Assembly (NCBI RefSeq): GCF_021375795.1
Contig: NZ_JAEIOI010000002.1
Location: forward strand, 62,001 to 126,000
Origin: Pseudomonas anguilliseptica
Lineage (GTDB): Bacteria > Pseudomonadota > Gammaproteobacteria > Pseudomonadales > Pseudomonadaceae
Length of the DNA: 64,000 nucleotides
Reading direction: 5' to 3'
In this document: positions 27,347-35,712 of the stretch, one piece after another
How the letters are laid out: every line of letters begins with the position of its first letter
How positions within the stretch are numbered: the first letter of the stretch is position 1
Program-made: the position numbers and the translations under genes
Notes under the pieces: model-generated
What the model saw: the letters and a program-made list of their open reading frames with translations, nothing else
What the model was told of the DNA's origin: nothing
The model's database searches: none

Positions 27347-28540
27347 TCAGTTGGCGGTACCTGCCAGATCACAGCTCACTTCCGGCCGGTCATAGCCGAG
27401 GCTGTCCATTTCGTTGTCGGGGTGGAGAAAACCGTCCTGCGGTGAGGTGCTGACCAGCGCGCGTGGCTGTACCAGCGGTATGGGTTGGCGCAGTTCACCG
27501 TTCCATGGGCGAAAGCTCAGCTTGCGGCCCTTGAAGCCATCCAGCGGCAACTCGGCGGACAGTGCCAGCGTGCGGATAGCCTGCGGTTCGCTGGCGCGTA
27601 ATTTGGTCACGGCGGTGGCGATGCTGCGTACGGCCATCCAGGCCGCGAAATCGCGGTCGTTCATCCAGCGCCCGGCCAGCGCCTCGAAGCGTTTCTGCAA
27701 CTGCGCGGCACCGAAGGTTTCCACGGCCTTGTGCCAGGCGGTCGGGGTCAGGCCTTGGGTGCCGGCCACCGGGCGCGGGTACCAGGTGTTGTAGGGCAGG
27801 TACTCGCCAAAGTCGCCACGCTCGTCGGCCACCAGCACCACGTCGTATTCGGCGGTCTGAGTGAACAGCGGCATTTCCGCCTGGGCGCTGCGGCGCTGGT
27901 CGTTGTCGAAGCTCCATGGCTTCTCGGCGACGATCTTGTGGCCGAAGCGTTTGGCGGCGCGTTTAAGTGCAGCGGCGTAGGCGATATCGTCCTCAGTGCT
28001 GCCGGTCACCAGCAGCCAGCGTGTCCATTTGCGCACGGCGAGAAACTGCGCCAGGGCATCGGCGAGCATGGCGCGGCTGGGCAGGGTGTGCAGCACATTG
28101 TTCAGGCACTGACTGTGGCGCAGGCTGTCGTCAGCGCTGCCGGCATTGAGCAGCAAGCTGTCGGGCAACTCTTGGCCGAGTTGGCGCAGGGTCGCTGCCG
28201 GAGCGTTGACCACGAACAGGCGCACGCCCTGTGCATGCAGCTCACGTGCAGCCATCAGCAAGCTGTCGTTATCACTGCGTTCGGCTACATCGAGTTGGTA
28301 ACTGTGCTTGAGAAAACGCCCGGTGCTGTTGCTGTCGACAATCGCCAGCTCGGCCCCGCGCAAGCCGCTATCTGCCGGCTCGGGGATGACGTTGGACAGT
28401 AACGGGCCGGTTGCCGGGGTGTAACCCAGGTAGGCAATGCGCACCTGCAACGTGTCGGTTGTCGGGCTGGCCAGGCAGGGCGTGGCCAGGCTGCACAACA
28501 CGGCGGCGCAGAGCATAAGCGATTGGCTGATCCGGGGCAT
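27347..28540 (-). CDS. Periplasmic binding protein of the quinoprotein ABC system
   Basis: A 397-residue exported protein; ATG 28540 (MPRISQSLMLCAAVL) with a signal peptide ending PCLAS. It has a type-1 periplasmic-binding fold (VRIAYLGYTPATGPL, RGAELAIVDSNSTGRF, DVVLVADERGDFGEY) related to branched-chain amino acid binding proteins but divergent. The family is annotated as substrate-binding protein of the PQQ-dependent alcohol dehydrogenase system. It begins the minus-strand operon. An importer permease is absent; the only transporter is ABC-2 type. Confidence 0.88.
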   Translation of the reverse strand: MPRISQSLMLCAAVLCSLATPCLASPTTDTLQVRIAYLGYTPATGPLLSNVIPEPADSGLRGAELAIVDSNSTGRFLKHSYQLDVAERSDNDSLLMAARELHAQGVRLFVVNAPAATLRQLGQELPDSLLLNAGSADDSLRHSQCLNNVLHTLPSRAMLADALAQFLAVRKWTRWLLVTGSTEDDIAYAAALKRAAKRFGHKIVAEKPWSFDNDQRRSAQAEMPLFTQTAEYDVVLVADERGDFGEYLPYNTWYPRPVAGTQGLTPTAWHKAVETFGAAQLQKRFEALAGRWMNDRDFAAWMAVRSIATAVTKLRASEPQAIRTLALSAELPLDGFKGRKLSFRPWNGELRQPIPLVQPRALVSTSPQDGFLHPDNEMDSLGYDRPEVSCDLAGTAN

Positions 28541-28588
28541 GAGGCGACTCCTGGCTAGGTGTCGCCAGCATAGGAACAGCCCGCTATT

Positions 28589-28602
28589 CGGGAAATATGC
28601 CC
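28589..28602. promoter_or_regulatory. CGGGAA palindromic element, divergent promoter
   Basis: CGGGAAATATGCCC. The same pattern CGGGAANWATKCCC occurs at 34166 and 39339, always in a promoter that also has a TACCAA box. It lies 49-62 bases upstream of the gene starting at 28540. Confidence 0.45.
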
Positions 28603-28620
28603 AAAGTACCAGTACGCCAG

Positions 28621-28633
28621 TACCAAGGTAGTA
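28621..28633. promoter_or_regulatory. TACCAA box B, divergent promoter
   Basis: TACCAAGGTAGTA in the 157-base divergent region. It is 81-93 bases before the minus-strand start at 28540 and 65-77 before the plus-strand start at 28698. An inverted repeat TTTTAGGATG ... CATCCTATAAAA follows at 28654-28679. Confidence 0.5.
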
Positions 28634-28697
28634 AGTTGGCGGGTGCGCCAGCGTTTTAGGATGATTCCATCCTATAAAACAACAACAGGTACCCTCC

Positions 28698-29135
28698 ATG
28701 AGCACGCTCAAAACACTCGCCCTGGCGCTGATTTTGCTGAGCAGCCTGATCGGTTTTGACAACATTTATGCGGCAGGCGACCTGACCCGTCGCACCGAGA
28801 AATTGCCGGATCTGCTGCTGGGCAGCGAGGCCAGCGACTACAGCCTGTCGCAGAACGAATACCAGCTGGAAACTGGCAAGGCCTATCAGCTGAAGATCAT
28901 CGCCAGCGGGCTGAAGGAGTACGCTTTCCAGGCTCCCGAGTTCGCCACCTCGATCTACCTGCGCAAGGTCGAAGCTGGTGGTGTAGAGATCAAGGCCATC
29001 ACCCTTACCGAACTGGAGTTCGAGGAAGCCGGTGAGGCGGAGATCTTCTTCGTGCCGATCAAGCCCGGTACGTTCCGTTTCTATGCCAAGGGCCTGGAAG
29101 GCAAGGGCATGCTCGGTCACTTCGTGGTCAAGTAA
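28698..29135 (+). CDS. Exported cupredoxin-like protein without copper cysteine
   Basis: A 145-residue protein with a signal peptide ending NIYAAG. The mature part has the cupredoxin-like pattern YQLETGKAYQLKIIASGLKEYAF and ends FYAKGLEGKGMLGHFVVK. It has no cysteine at all and a single C-terminal His, so a type 1 copper site is not possible by the normal ligands. It is two bases upstream of, and co-transcribed with, the pedS2-like kinase. P. putida has a homologue at the same position. Function is unknown; a periplasmic sensor accessory is plausible. Confidence 0.8.
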   Translation: MSTLKTLALALILLSSLIGFDNIYAAGDLTRRTEKLPDLLLGSEASDYSLSQNEYQLETGKAYQLKIIASGLKEYAFQAPEFATSIYLRKVEAGGVEIKAITLTELEFEEAGEAEIFFVPIKPGTFRFYAKGLEGKGMLGHFVVK

Positions 29136-29136
29136 C

Positions 29137-30393
29137 GTGTCCGTTCTGTGGCGCATCTACCTGCTGGTGACGCTGTTCTTCGCACTGGTCACGGTGCTGG
29201 GTCTGGCGCTGCTGCTGCGTCAGGCCCGCGAGGATGTACAGCGTGAGGTGCAGGCTGCCGAGGCGGTGGTCGAGTACCTGTACGAAGCGGCCCAGCGTGA
29301 TCCGGCCAGCCTGCACAGTGGACTGACCGGTAACCTGCGGCATGTGCGGGTGCAATGGTTGCCGGCACCAGCCGCCGCGCCGCAGTTGTCGCTTGAACAA
29401 TGGTTGGGGCAGCGTTTGTTCCCGCAGCAGCACCGTCCGCGCGTGGTGCAACTGGCCGATGGCAGGCAATTGCAGATCGCCGTCGATCCGGCGGATGAAA
29501 TCGATGAAGTCTGGGATTCGCTGCTGCAACTGTCGCTGCTTTGCCTGCTGGCGCTGTTGATCAGCCTGGTGGCGATTCGTTGGGCCGTGCACCGTGGCCT
29601 GCGCGTGCTGGATGAGTTGCTGGGCGGTCTGCAACAGGTGACACAGGGCCAGCTTGATGCGCGTTTGCCAGCACACAGTCTGCCGGAAGCGCGGCAACTG
29701 GCCGGGCACTTCAATGCCATGGCCACCACCCTGCAACAGGTGCAGGCCGACAACACCGAGCTGACCCAGGCCCTGATGGCGTTACAAGAACGCGAACGCA
29801 CACGTCTGGGGCAAACCCTACACGACGATCTTGGCCAATACCTCAGTGGCATTCGCGCCCAGGCCTGCCTGTTGCAAGCCGTGGCGGATCAGCCCGAACA
29901 AGTACGCACCACCGCCCAGCACCTCGATATGCACAGCCAGCGCTTGCAGGAAGGCTTTCGCGCATTGATCCGCGATCTCTACCCGGTGGTGCTGGAGCGT
30001 CTTGAGCTGGATGAGGCGCTGCAATTGCTCTGCGACAACTGGCAGGCCGCGCAGCGGGTGCAGTGTCAGGTGACACTCAGCCGCCGTCTGCCAAGCCTGC
30101 CACTGCCAACCAAGGCGCATCTGTACCGCCTGGTGCAGGAGGCCCTGACCAATGTGGCCAGGCACGCACAGGCCAGCGAAGTACGCGTGCGCCTGCATTA
30201 TCAGGGGCAGCGTTTGCGTTTGTTTATTCGTGACAATGGCTGTGGCGCGCAACTGCCGCAGCGCCCCGGTATTGGCCTGCGCTCGATTCACGAGCGTGCC
30301 CGTAGCCTGGGTGCAGTACTGCGCGTACACAGCCGTCCTCAAGCGGGATGGGCGCTGTGCCTGACCCTGATAGTGCCGGAGCCTGAACTATGA
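29137..30393 (+). CDS. pedS2: Sensor histidine kinase PedS2/ExaD type
   Basis: A 418-residue membrane kinase. GTG at 29137 directly follows the previous stop. It has two transmembrane segments (about 4-27 and 131-148) flanking a periplasmic sensor region of about 100 residues. A HAMP domain (150-200) leads to HisKA_3 with H229 in LGQTLHDDLGQYLSG and an ATPase domain (VQEALTNVARHA, IRDNGCGAQ, GIGLRSIHERA). In P. putida the orthologous PedS2 represses and activates the two quinoproteins according to lanthanide supply. The overlap with the regulator is 4 bases. Confidence 0.9.
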   Translation: MSVLWRIYLLVTLFFALVTVLGLALLLRQAREDVQREVQAAEAVVEYLYEAAQRDPASLHSGLTGNLRHVRVQWLPAPAAAPQLSLEQWLGQRLFPQQHRPRVVQLADGRQLQIAVDPADEIDEVWDSLLQLSLLCLLALLISLVAIRWAVHRGLRVLDELLGGLQQVTQGQLDARLPAHSLPEARQLAGHFNAMATTLQQVQADNTELTQALMALQERERTRLGQTLHDDLGQYLSGIRAQACLLQAVADQPEQVRTTAQHLDMHSQRLQEGFRALIRDLYPVVLERLELDEALQLLCDNWQAAQRVQCQVTLSRRLPSLPLPTKAHLYRLVQEALTNVARHAQASEVRVRLHYQGQRLRLFIRDNGCGAQLPQRPGIGLRSIHERARSLGAVLRVHSRPQAGWALCLTLIVPEPEL

Positions 30394-31040
30394 AGATTCT
30401 GCTGGTCGATGATCATGCGGTGGTCCGTCAGGGCTATGCCAGCCTGCTGCGGGCCTTGTTGCCAGAGGTGCAGGTGCGCGAGGCCTGCGATGGCGAACAG
30501 GCCCTGCAGATGGTTCAGGAGGAAATCCCCAACCTGGTCGTCATGGATATTGGCCTGCCGGGGATCAGCGGTCTGGAAACCACTCGGCGGCTGCGGCAGC
30601 GCCTGCCGCAACTGCGGGTGCTGTTCTTCAGCATGCACGATGAACTGCCTTTGGTGCGCCAGGCCCTGGAAGCCGGTGCGCTGGGCTACCTGACCAAGAC
30701 CTCCTCACCTGAGGTGCTGGTTGAAGCGGTTAAACGCACCCTGGCCGGGCATGCCTATATCGAGCAGAGCCTGGCCACGCACCTGGCCTGTAATCCTCAG
30801 GGGGAGGGCAGCAGTGACCCGCGCCTGCGCGGCATGACTCAGCGCGAGTTCGAGATATTCGTGATGCTGGCCAAAGGCATGCCCAGCCGGCAGATTGCCG
30901 AGCGGCTGTGCATCAGCGGCAAGACCGTGTCCAACTACCTGACCTTGCTCAAGAGCAAACTGCAGGTCAGCTCCCAGGCAGAGCTGGTGCATCTGGCCAT
31001 CGATACCGGGGTCATCCGCCTGGGCCTGGAAAGCGCCTGA
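30390..31040 (+). CDS. pedR2: LuxR-type response regulator PedR2/ExaE type
   Basis: A 216-residue partner of the kinase upstream (ATGA overlap). The receiver domain has D7/D8, phospho-acceptor D53 (LVVMDIGLPGIS) and Lys in YLTKTSS; the C-terminal LuxR HTH is MTQREFEIFVMLAKGMPSRQ with RLCISGKTVSNYLT. Orthologues are ExaE/EraR of P. aeruginosa and PedR2 of P. putida, which activate the Ca-dependent ethanol dehydrogenase promoter. The end abuts a repeat element. Confidence 0.92.
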   Translation: MKILLVDDHAVVRQGYASLLRALLPEVQVREACDGEQALQMVQEEIPNLVVMDIGLPGISGLETTRRLRQRLPQLRVLFFSMHDELPLVRQALEAGALGYLTKTSSPEVLVEAVKRTLAGHAYIEQSLATHLACNPQGEGSSDPRLRGMTQREFEIFVMLAKGMPSRQIAERLCISGKTVSNYLTLLKSKLQVSSQAELVHLAIDTGVIRLGLESA

Positions 31041-31266
31041 GAACTTGTTCACGATCTGCTGCGCGTCGGCGCTACTGCGTTAAAAACAAGCTCGGCCTGC
31101 TCATTTACAACTCGTAAACTCCGCGTGATTCGCTGCGCTCACCCTGCGGGCAAGCCGTTGGCTGTTACTCCGCTGCGCTGCGTTTCTCGCTTGTTCTGAC
31201 TAGCCGGAGGCTGTTACTAACGTAGCGTCTTGTATCGCTCTAGCTCGCGAGATCGTGAACAGGTTC
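31041..31266. repeat. MITE-like inverted-repeat element, copy 1
   Basis: A 226-bp element whose ends are inverted: GAACTTGTTCACGATC at the left and GATCGTGAACAGGTTC at the right. It starts immediately after the pedR2 stop. The core CTGCTGCGCGTCGGC ... GCGTTAAAAAC is shared with copy 2 at 61809-61947, which is in the opposite orientation and shorter. No coding capacity. Confidence 0.75.
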
Positions 31267-31294
31267 TGAGCAATTTTTCTAGATGAAAGAATAG

Positions 31295-31332
31295 GTAGCC
31301 CGGCTGCATTCCGCGGAGTGCAGCCGGGCTAC
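31295..31332. repeat. REP-like palindrome (GTAGCCCGG type)
   Basis: Inverted repeat GTAGCCCGGCTGCA / TGCAGCCGGGCTAC around a 10-base centre. Related sequences are at 57165-57223 and 60094-60114. A half copy of another family (TATGGCCCGCTCCTAC, about 31361-31376) follows. The interval 31041-31413 contains only such repeats. Confidence 0.7.
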
Positions 31333-31413
31333 GGTTTTGTGCTGTGTAGAAGTTCGTGGGTATGGCCCGCTCCTACAATGGAGGGGGGCTGTAGGAGTAG
31401 CGTGAGCGTGGGG

Positions 31414-32061
31414 TTATTCCCAGCCATCGGGGCAGGCGGTGCAGCCTTCCATATTGGCGCCCTGGAAGTTGCCATAGTGGGTGCGCGTGCCGCTCAGGTC
31501 GGCGTTGGCGAGGTTGGAGCCGGAGAGTTTGACCTCTTGCAGGTTGGCATCCTGGAGATCGGCGCCCTTGAGGTCGGCCTTGCTTAGCCAGGTCATTTCC
31601 AGATTGGCCGCTTGCAGGTTGGCATTGTGCAGCTTGGCGGCAGACAGGCGAGCGAATTCCAGGTTGGCGGCGCGCATATCGGCTTGATTGAACTTTGCCG
31701 CCTGGGCATACATGGCCCAGCCGTTGATGGCCACCAGGGTGCTGTTGCTGAAGTCGGCCAGGCGCAACTGGCTTTGTTGCAGGCTGGCACGGGTCAGATT
31801 GGCACCTTGCAGGTTGGCTTTTTCCAGATTGGCCAGGTCCAGGCGGCTATGGCGTAAATCGGCACCACGCAGGTCGGCACCTTCCAGATTCATACGGCGC
31901 ATGTCCTGGTTGCTCAGGTTGGCACCTTGCAGGTTGGCGTTGGGGCATTGGCTGTCGGCTTCGATGCGGCAGCCGTTGACGGTGAGCACCTCATTGGCGT
32001 TGACCAGTTCGGTACCCAGAATCAGCAGTACGACGGGCAGAAGCAGAGGCAGGTAATTCAT
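31414..32061 (-). CDS. Exported pentapeptide-repeat protein (PedD-like)
   Basis: A 215-residue protein; ATG 32061 (MNYLPLLLPVVLLILG) with a signal peptide. About 25 A(D/N)LXX pentapeptide repeats run through the mature part (ANLQGANLSNQDMRRMNLEG, ADLRGADLRHSRLDLANLEK). It has Cys pairs at both ends (NGCRIEADSQCP, EGCTACPDGWE) that may cap the right-handed quadrilateral helix by disulfides. P. putida carries such a gene, pedD, next to pedE. The role is unknown. Confidence 0.88.
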   Translation of the reverse strand: MNYLPLLLPVVLLILGTELVNANEVLTVNGCRIEADSQCPNANLQGANLSNQDMRRMNLEGADLRGADLRHSRLDLANLEKANLQGANLTRASLQQSQLRLADFSNSTLVAINGWAMYAQAAKFNQADMRAANLEFARLSAAKLHNANLQAANLEMTWLSKADLKGADLQDANLQEVKLSGSNLANADLSGTRTHYGNFQGANMEGCTACPDGWE

Positions 32062-32139
32062 GGCGAGTCCTCGGGTGGGGTGCGTGGTGTGCACCACGGG
32101 GGCAACGCAGGTGGCTGCTTGGAAGCGCGAAAGTGGATG

Positions 32140-32169
32140 CGCATGGCGCACCCTAGGGTGCGCCATGCG
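32140..32169. repeat. 30-bp perfect palindrome after pedE
   Basis: Perfect palindrome with arms CGCATGGCGCACCCT and its complement, 8 bases after the minus-strand pedE stop. It is made of the GTGCGCCATGCG motif of the REP family seen elsewhere in the window. It likely acts as a 3' hairpin for pedE mRNA; there is no T run. Confidence 0.65.
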
Positions 32170-32177
32170 AGTTGCAA

Positions 32178-34049
32178 TCAGCGTTGTGCGGTCTTGTTAT
32201 CCCAGCTTGGCAGCTTGAATACCCAGAACGAGCCGCCTTGAGCGACCGGTTTGGTCAGCTCGGCCATGTCGCCACCCCACAGCGGTACTGCGCCGCCGTA
32301 ACCGGTGGTTACGCCGATGTACTGCTCGCCATCCTGTTCCCAGGTGATGGGCGGGGAGATGATTCCGGTGCCGGTCTGGAACTTCCACAGCTCCTTGCCG
32401 TTCTTCGCGTCGAAGGCCTTGAAGTAGCCGTCGCCGGTGCCGGTGAACACCAGGTTGCCCTTAGTGGCCAGTACGCCGGCCCACAGTGGCAGTTTTTCCT
32501 TGTGCTCCCAGACGACCTTGCCGGTGGTCGGGTTCATCGCACGCAGGATACCGACGTGGTCTTCGTACAGACGCTTGATGCGGAAACCCATGCCCAGGTA
32601 AGCGGAGCCAGCCTTGTAGTTGGCTTCCTCGGCCCAGTAGTCCTCTTTCCAGTGGTTGGCCGGGACGTAGAACAGGCCGGTGTCCTGGCTGTAGGCCATC
32701 GGGTTCCAGTTTTTGCCACCGAGGAATGGCGGCGACACTTCTACCGATTTGCCTTTGGCTTCACCTGGCTCCGGTTTTGGTGGGCGCTGGCCTTCGTTCT
32801 CAACCGGGCGACCGGTTTTCAGGTCGATGTGGCTGGCCCAGGTGATCTTGTCGACGAAGGGGAAGGCGTTCTGCAGCTTGCCGTTGGCGCGGTCGACCAC
32901 ATAGAAGAAACCGTTGCGGTCGGCGTGGGCGGTAGCTTTGACGGTTTTACCGGCCTTGTCCTTGTAGTCGAACAGCACCAGTTCGTTGTTGCCGGAGAAA
33001 TCCCAGGCATCGTTCGGGGTGTGCTGGTAGAACCACTTCACTTCACCGGTGGTCGGGTCTACGCCAACCTGGCCGGAGGTGTAGAGGCTGTCGTAATCCT
33101 TGGGATCACCACCGTCAGCGGTACGCGCCCAGCCGTTCCATGGAGCCGGGTTACCAGCGCCGATGATGATGGTGTTGGTTTCCGCGTCGAAGCTGGCGCT
33201 CTGCCACGGTGCACCACCGCCTTGGCTCCAAGCGGCCTTTTTGCCGGTTGGGTGGTTGGGGTCATCCGGCCAGGACGGGGCTTTGATGTCGCCGGTCGGG
33301 GTGCTGTCCTTGCCATTCAGACGGCCCATGTGGCCTTCGACGAACGGACGCATCCAGACTTCTTCGCCGGTATCCGGGTCGCGGGCAAACAGCTTGCCGA
33401 CCACGCCGAATTCGTCACCGGAGCTGCCGTGGATCAGCAGGGTCTTGCCGCTCTTCTGGTCTTTCACCAGGGTCGGCGCGCCGGTCATGGTGTAGCCGAC
33501 GGCGTGGTCACCGAACTTCTTGTTCCACACCACCTTGCCGGTGTCTTTGTTCAGCGCCACGACGCGGGCGTCGAGGGTGCCGAAGTAGATCTTGTCGCCG
33601 TAGATGGCCGCACCGCGGTTGACCACGTCGCAGCACGGACGAATGTTGTCTGGCAGGCGGTGGTTGTAGGTCCACAGGCGTTTGCCGGTTTTCGCATCGA
33701 GGGCGAATACCCGCGAGTAGGAACCGGTGACGTAGATCACACCGTCATGGACGATGGCCTGGGACTCCTGGCCGCGCTGTTTCTCGTCGCCAAAGGAGAA
33801 CGACCAGGCAGGCGTGAGTTTGAACACGTTCTGGTCGTTGACCTGGGCCAGCGGGCTCCAGCGCTGGGCGTTGGTGCCCATGCCGTACTGCAGCACGTTG
33901 TTGGTGGTGGTGTGGTCGTTGGCGATGTCGTCCCAGGTGACATTCTTGGCCAGGGCGCTGCCACTCAAGGCCAGGCCACCGGCCAGCAGCAGGCTGTGGA
34001 CGGCTAGTGCCACGGGGCGTGGCATGCTGGGTAACGATCTTGTTGTCAT
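32178..34049 (-). CDS. pedE: PQQ-dependent alcohol dehydrogenase, Ca-type (PedE/ExaA)
   Basis: Periplasmic quinoprotein oxidising ethanol and other alcohols and passing electrons to cytochrome c-550. ATG 34049 gives 623 residues with a signal peptide ending GSALAKN. Eight tryptophan-docking repeats are visible (TGKRLWTYNHRLP, TGKVVWNKKFGDH, NGKELWKFQTGTG). The adjacent-Cys disulfide lies in NIRPCCDVVNRG. The catalytic Asp is D350 in WDFSGNNEL; Ser352 at +2, where lanthanide enzymes have Asp, indicates calcium. Its promoter region is shared with the cytochrome gene. Confidence 0.95.
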   Translation of the reverse strand: MTTRSLPSMPRPVALAVHSLLLAGGLALSGSALAKNVTWDDIANDHTTTNNVLQYGMGTNAQRWSPLAQVNDQNVFKLTPAWSFSFGDEKQRGQESQAIVHDGVIYVTGSYSRVFALDAKTGKRLWTYNHRLPDNIRPCCDVVNRGAAIYGDKIYFGTLDARVVALNKDTGKVVWNKKFGDHAVGYTMTGAPTLVKDQKSGKTLLIHGSSGDEFGVVGKLFARDPDTGEEVWMRPFVEGHMGRLNGKDSTPTGDIKAPSWPDDPNHPTGKKAAWSQGGGAPWQSASFDAETNTIIIGAGNPAPWNGWARTADGGDPKDYDSLYTSGQVGVDPTTGEVKWFYQHTPNDAWDFSGNNELVLFDYKDKAGKTVKATAHADRNGFFYVVDRANGKLQNAFPFVDKITWASHIDLKTGRPVENEGQRPPKPEPGEAKGKSVEVSPPFLGGKNWNPMAYSQDTGLFYVPANHWKEDYWAEEANYKAGSAYLGMGFRIKRLYEDHVGILRAMNPTTGKVVWEHKEKLPLWAGVLATKGNLVFTGTGDGYFKAFDAKNGKELWKFQTGTGIISPPITWEQDGEQYIGVTTGYGGAVPLWGGDMAELTKPVAQGGSFWVFKLPSWDNKTAQR

Positions 34050-34165
34050 GGTTGTGGTTTCCCATCGTGGTGGTGAAGGTTGCAGGTCCTGTGCTGTTGG
34101 CGACCTGGCGAGCCGATAGTGGAACCACGGGGGTTGCGCCGAAACGGAAAAACTCCCGCCTGCGC

Positions 34166-34179
34166 CGGGAAGAATGCCC
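34166..34179. promoter_or_regulatory. CGGGAA palindromic element upstream of pedE
   Basis: CGGGAAGAATGCCC, 117-130 bases upstream of the pedE start. It matches the elements at 28589 and 39339. Confidence 0.45.
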
Positions 34180-34239
34180 AAACCGTACATGACTTAGCCT
34201 TGCTGCCAAAGCCACCTTTCATGGGGTCGCAAGCCCTAC

Positions 34240-34252
34240 TACCAAGGGATTA
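34240..34252. promoter_or_regulatory. TACCAA box C, between pedE and the cytochrome gene
   Basis: TACCAAGGGATTA, embedded in ACTA-N9-TAGT dyad symmetry. It is 107-119 bases before the cytochrome start and about 190 before pedE. Confidence 0.55.
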
Positions 34253-34358
34253 GTCGTGGGCCACCAAAGCAGCATTCGGCGGGCGCGGCGCTGTTTCTAA
34301 GATGCTCGCAAGCAAGCTCCGTACGAGCTGTGTGCGTGCATTCGATGAGGCCTTGAAC

Positions 34359-34778
34359 ATGACAATTAAAAAGAACACCGGTTTTGCTCTGCTGTTGTTG
34401 GCCTTCTCGGCCAACCTCTGGGCGCATGGTGATGTGGTGCCCCAGGCGGTGAAGACCGACGGTCTGGAGCCGCTGGGCGAAGAATGGCGTGATGAGAACC
34501 CCTACCGGGGCAACCCGCGCGCCATCGAAGTTGGCTCTTCGGCCTACAACCAGAACTGCGCGGCGTGCCATGGCCTGGAAGCCAAATCCGGTGGCATTGC
34601 CCCGGACCTGCGCCTGCTCGAAGCCGGCATCAGCGGCGATGAGTGGTTCAAAGAGCGGGTGATCAATGGCGCCGTGCGTGATGGCCGGGTGTATATGCCG
34701 AAAATGGCCGACTACCTCAGCCAGGAAGCGCTGTGGGCCGTGCGCAGTTATCTGGAGAGCGTGGCCATCGAGGAGTAA
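34359..34778 (+). CDS. pedF: Cytochrome c-550 PedF (ExaB type)
   Basis: Periplasmic mono-heme cytochrome accepting electrons from the quinoprotein. ATG 34359 gives 139 residues with a signal peptide ending LWAHG. The heme motif is C67-A-A-C70-H71 (NQNCAACHGLEA), and the axial Met is expected in GRVYMPKMADYL. The sequence GLEPLGEEWRDENPYRGN is typical of the PedF-type c-550 subfamily. It is divergent from pedE and six bases upstream of the next gene. Confidence 0.93.
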   Translation: MTIKKNTGFALLLLAFSANLWAHGDVVPQAVKTDGLEPLGEEWRDENPYRGNPRAIEVGSSAYNQNCAACHGLEAKSGGIAPDLRLLEAGISGDEWFKERVINGAVRDGRVYMPKMADYLSQEALWAVRSYLESVAIEE

Positions 34779-34783
34779 TCGGC

Positions 34784-35680
34784 ATGGCTCGGCGACTGGC
34801 GTGGCTGGGGCTGTGGTGTTCTGCACTGCTGGCGGTCTGTATGCCGCTGCAGGCGCAGGTGCGCAGCTATGACTCGATTGTCGAGTCAGGTGTGCTCAAG
34901 GTGGCGCTGTATCAGGATTTCGCGCCTTACAGCTTTCAGCAGGACGGGAAATCCCGTGGCGTCGACTATGAGGTCGCCGAGGCTTTGGCCGCAGGTCTGG
35001 GGCTCAGGCTTGAAGTGATCTGGGCACCGCCGGGCGAGAAGCTCGATGATGACCTGCGTGATTACATCTGGCGCGGGCATTACCTGCGTCCGCACGAACT
35101 GGCGGATGTGATGCTGCGCGTGCCTTATGACCGCGAGTTTTCCTACAAGAGCAACGAGTTCGGCGAGCTGGTCAACGAACTGGTGGTGATGTTCGGCCCG
35201 TATCAGCGTGAGCGCTGGCAGGTGGCATTCGACCGCCGCCGGCTGGACGCGGTGCCCAGTGTGGCGGTGTTTCAGCGCCACACCATTGGTGTCGAGGTGG
35301 AAAGCGTGCCGTCCTTTTATCTGTCATCGGTGAAAGACGGCATGCTCAGCCAGCAGACCCATCACTACAGCAATGTTCAGCAAGCGTTCGCGGCGATGAA
35401 AGCCGGTGAAGTGGATGCGGTGATGGCGCTGCGCGGTGAGGTCGACTGGCAGCTCAAGCTGGCTGCCGATCAGCAGCTGGCGCTGGCCGAGAACGCTTAC
35501 CCGGATATGGGCAAGCAGGTCTGGGACATCGGCATGGCGGTGCATGAAAGCAATCGGCAACTGGCCTATGCCCTGGAAGAAAAGCTCGAAGAGCTGATTC
35601 TCGCCGGGGAGCTCAAGCGTATCTATGGCCACTACGGTCTGCGTTATGAGTTGCCGGGGTTGTACCAGGAGGTTGAGTAG
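34784..35680 (+). CDS. Quinoprotein-associated periplasmic binding protein (MoxJ/PedG-like)
   Basis: A 298-residue exported protein (MARRLAWLGLWCSALL, cleavage near QAQV). It has a type-2 periplasmic-binding fold (LKVALYQDFAPYSFQQDGKSR, GVDYEVAEALAAGLGL, EVDAVMALRGEVDWQL). Relatives MxaJ/XoxJ are needed for methanol dehydrogenase maturation or activity rather than uptake. It lies after the cytochrome gene and before the SoxYZ-like gene, in one run of plus-strand genes. Confidence 0.9.
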   Translation: MARRLAWLGLWCSALLAVCMPLQAQVRSYDSIVESGVLKVALYQDFAPYSFQQDGKSRGVDYEVAEALAAGLGLRLEVIWAPPGEKLDDDLRDYIWRGHYLRPHELADVMLRVPYDREFSYKSNEFGELVNELVVMFGPYQRERWQVAFDRRRLDAVPSVAVFQRHTIGVEVESVPSFYLSSVKDGMLSQQTHHYSNVQQAFAAMKAGEVDAVMALRGEVDWQLKLAADQQLALAENAYPDMGKQVWDIGMAVHESNRQLAYALEEKLEELILAGELKRIYGHYGLRYELPGLYQEVE

Positions 35681-35712
35681 GGCGGCAGGTTAACGGCACC
35701 GGGAGGTGTGGG

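Larger units (their letters stand above)
34050..34358. promoter_or_regulatory. Divergent promoter region pedE / cytochrome c-550
   Basis: A 309-base region between divergent starts. It contains the CGGGAAGAATGCCC element (34166-34179) and TACCAA box C (34240-34252). There is no credible gene inside. Confidence 0.7.

Noticed and set aside
32172..34007. Very long plus-strand open frame opposite pedE (611 codons)
   Set aside because: It is the high-GC antisense shadow of a clear quinoprotein gene and has no family motif or ribosome-binding site. The same applies to the minus-strand frame opposite pedH (39278-41182).
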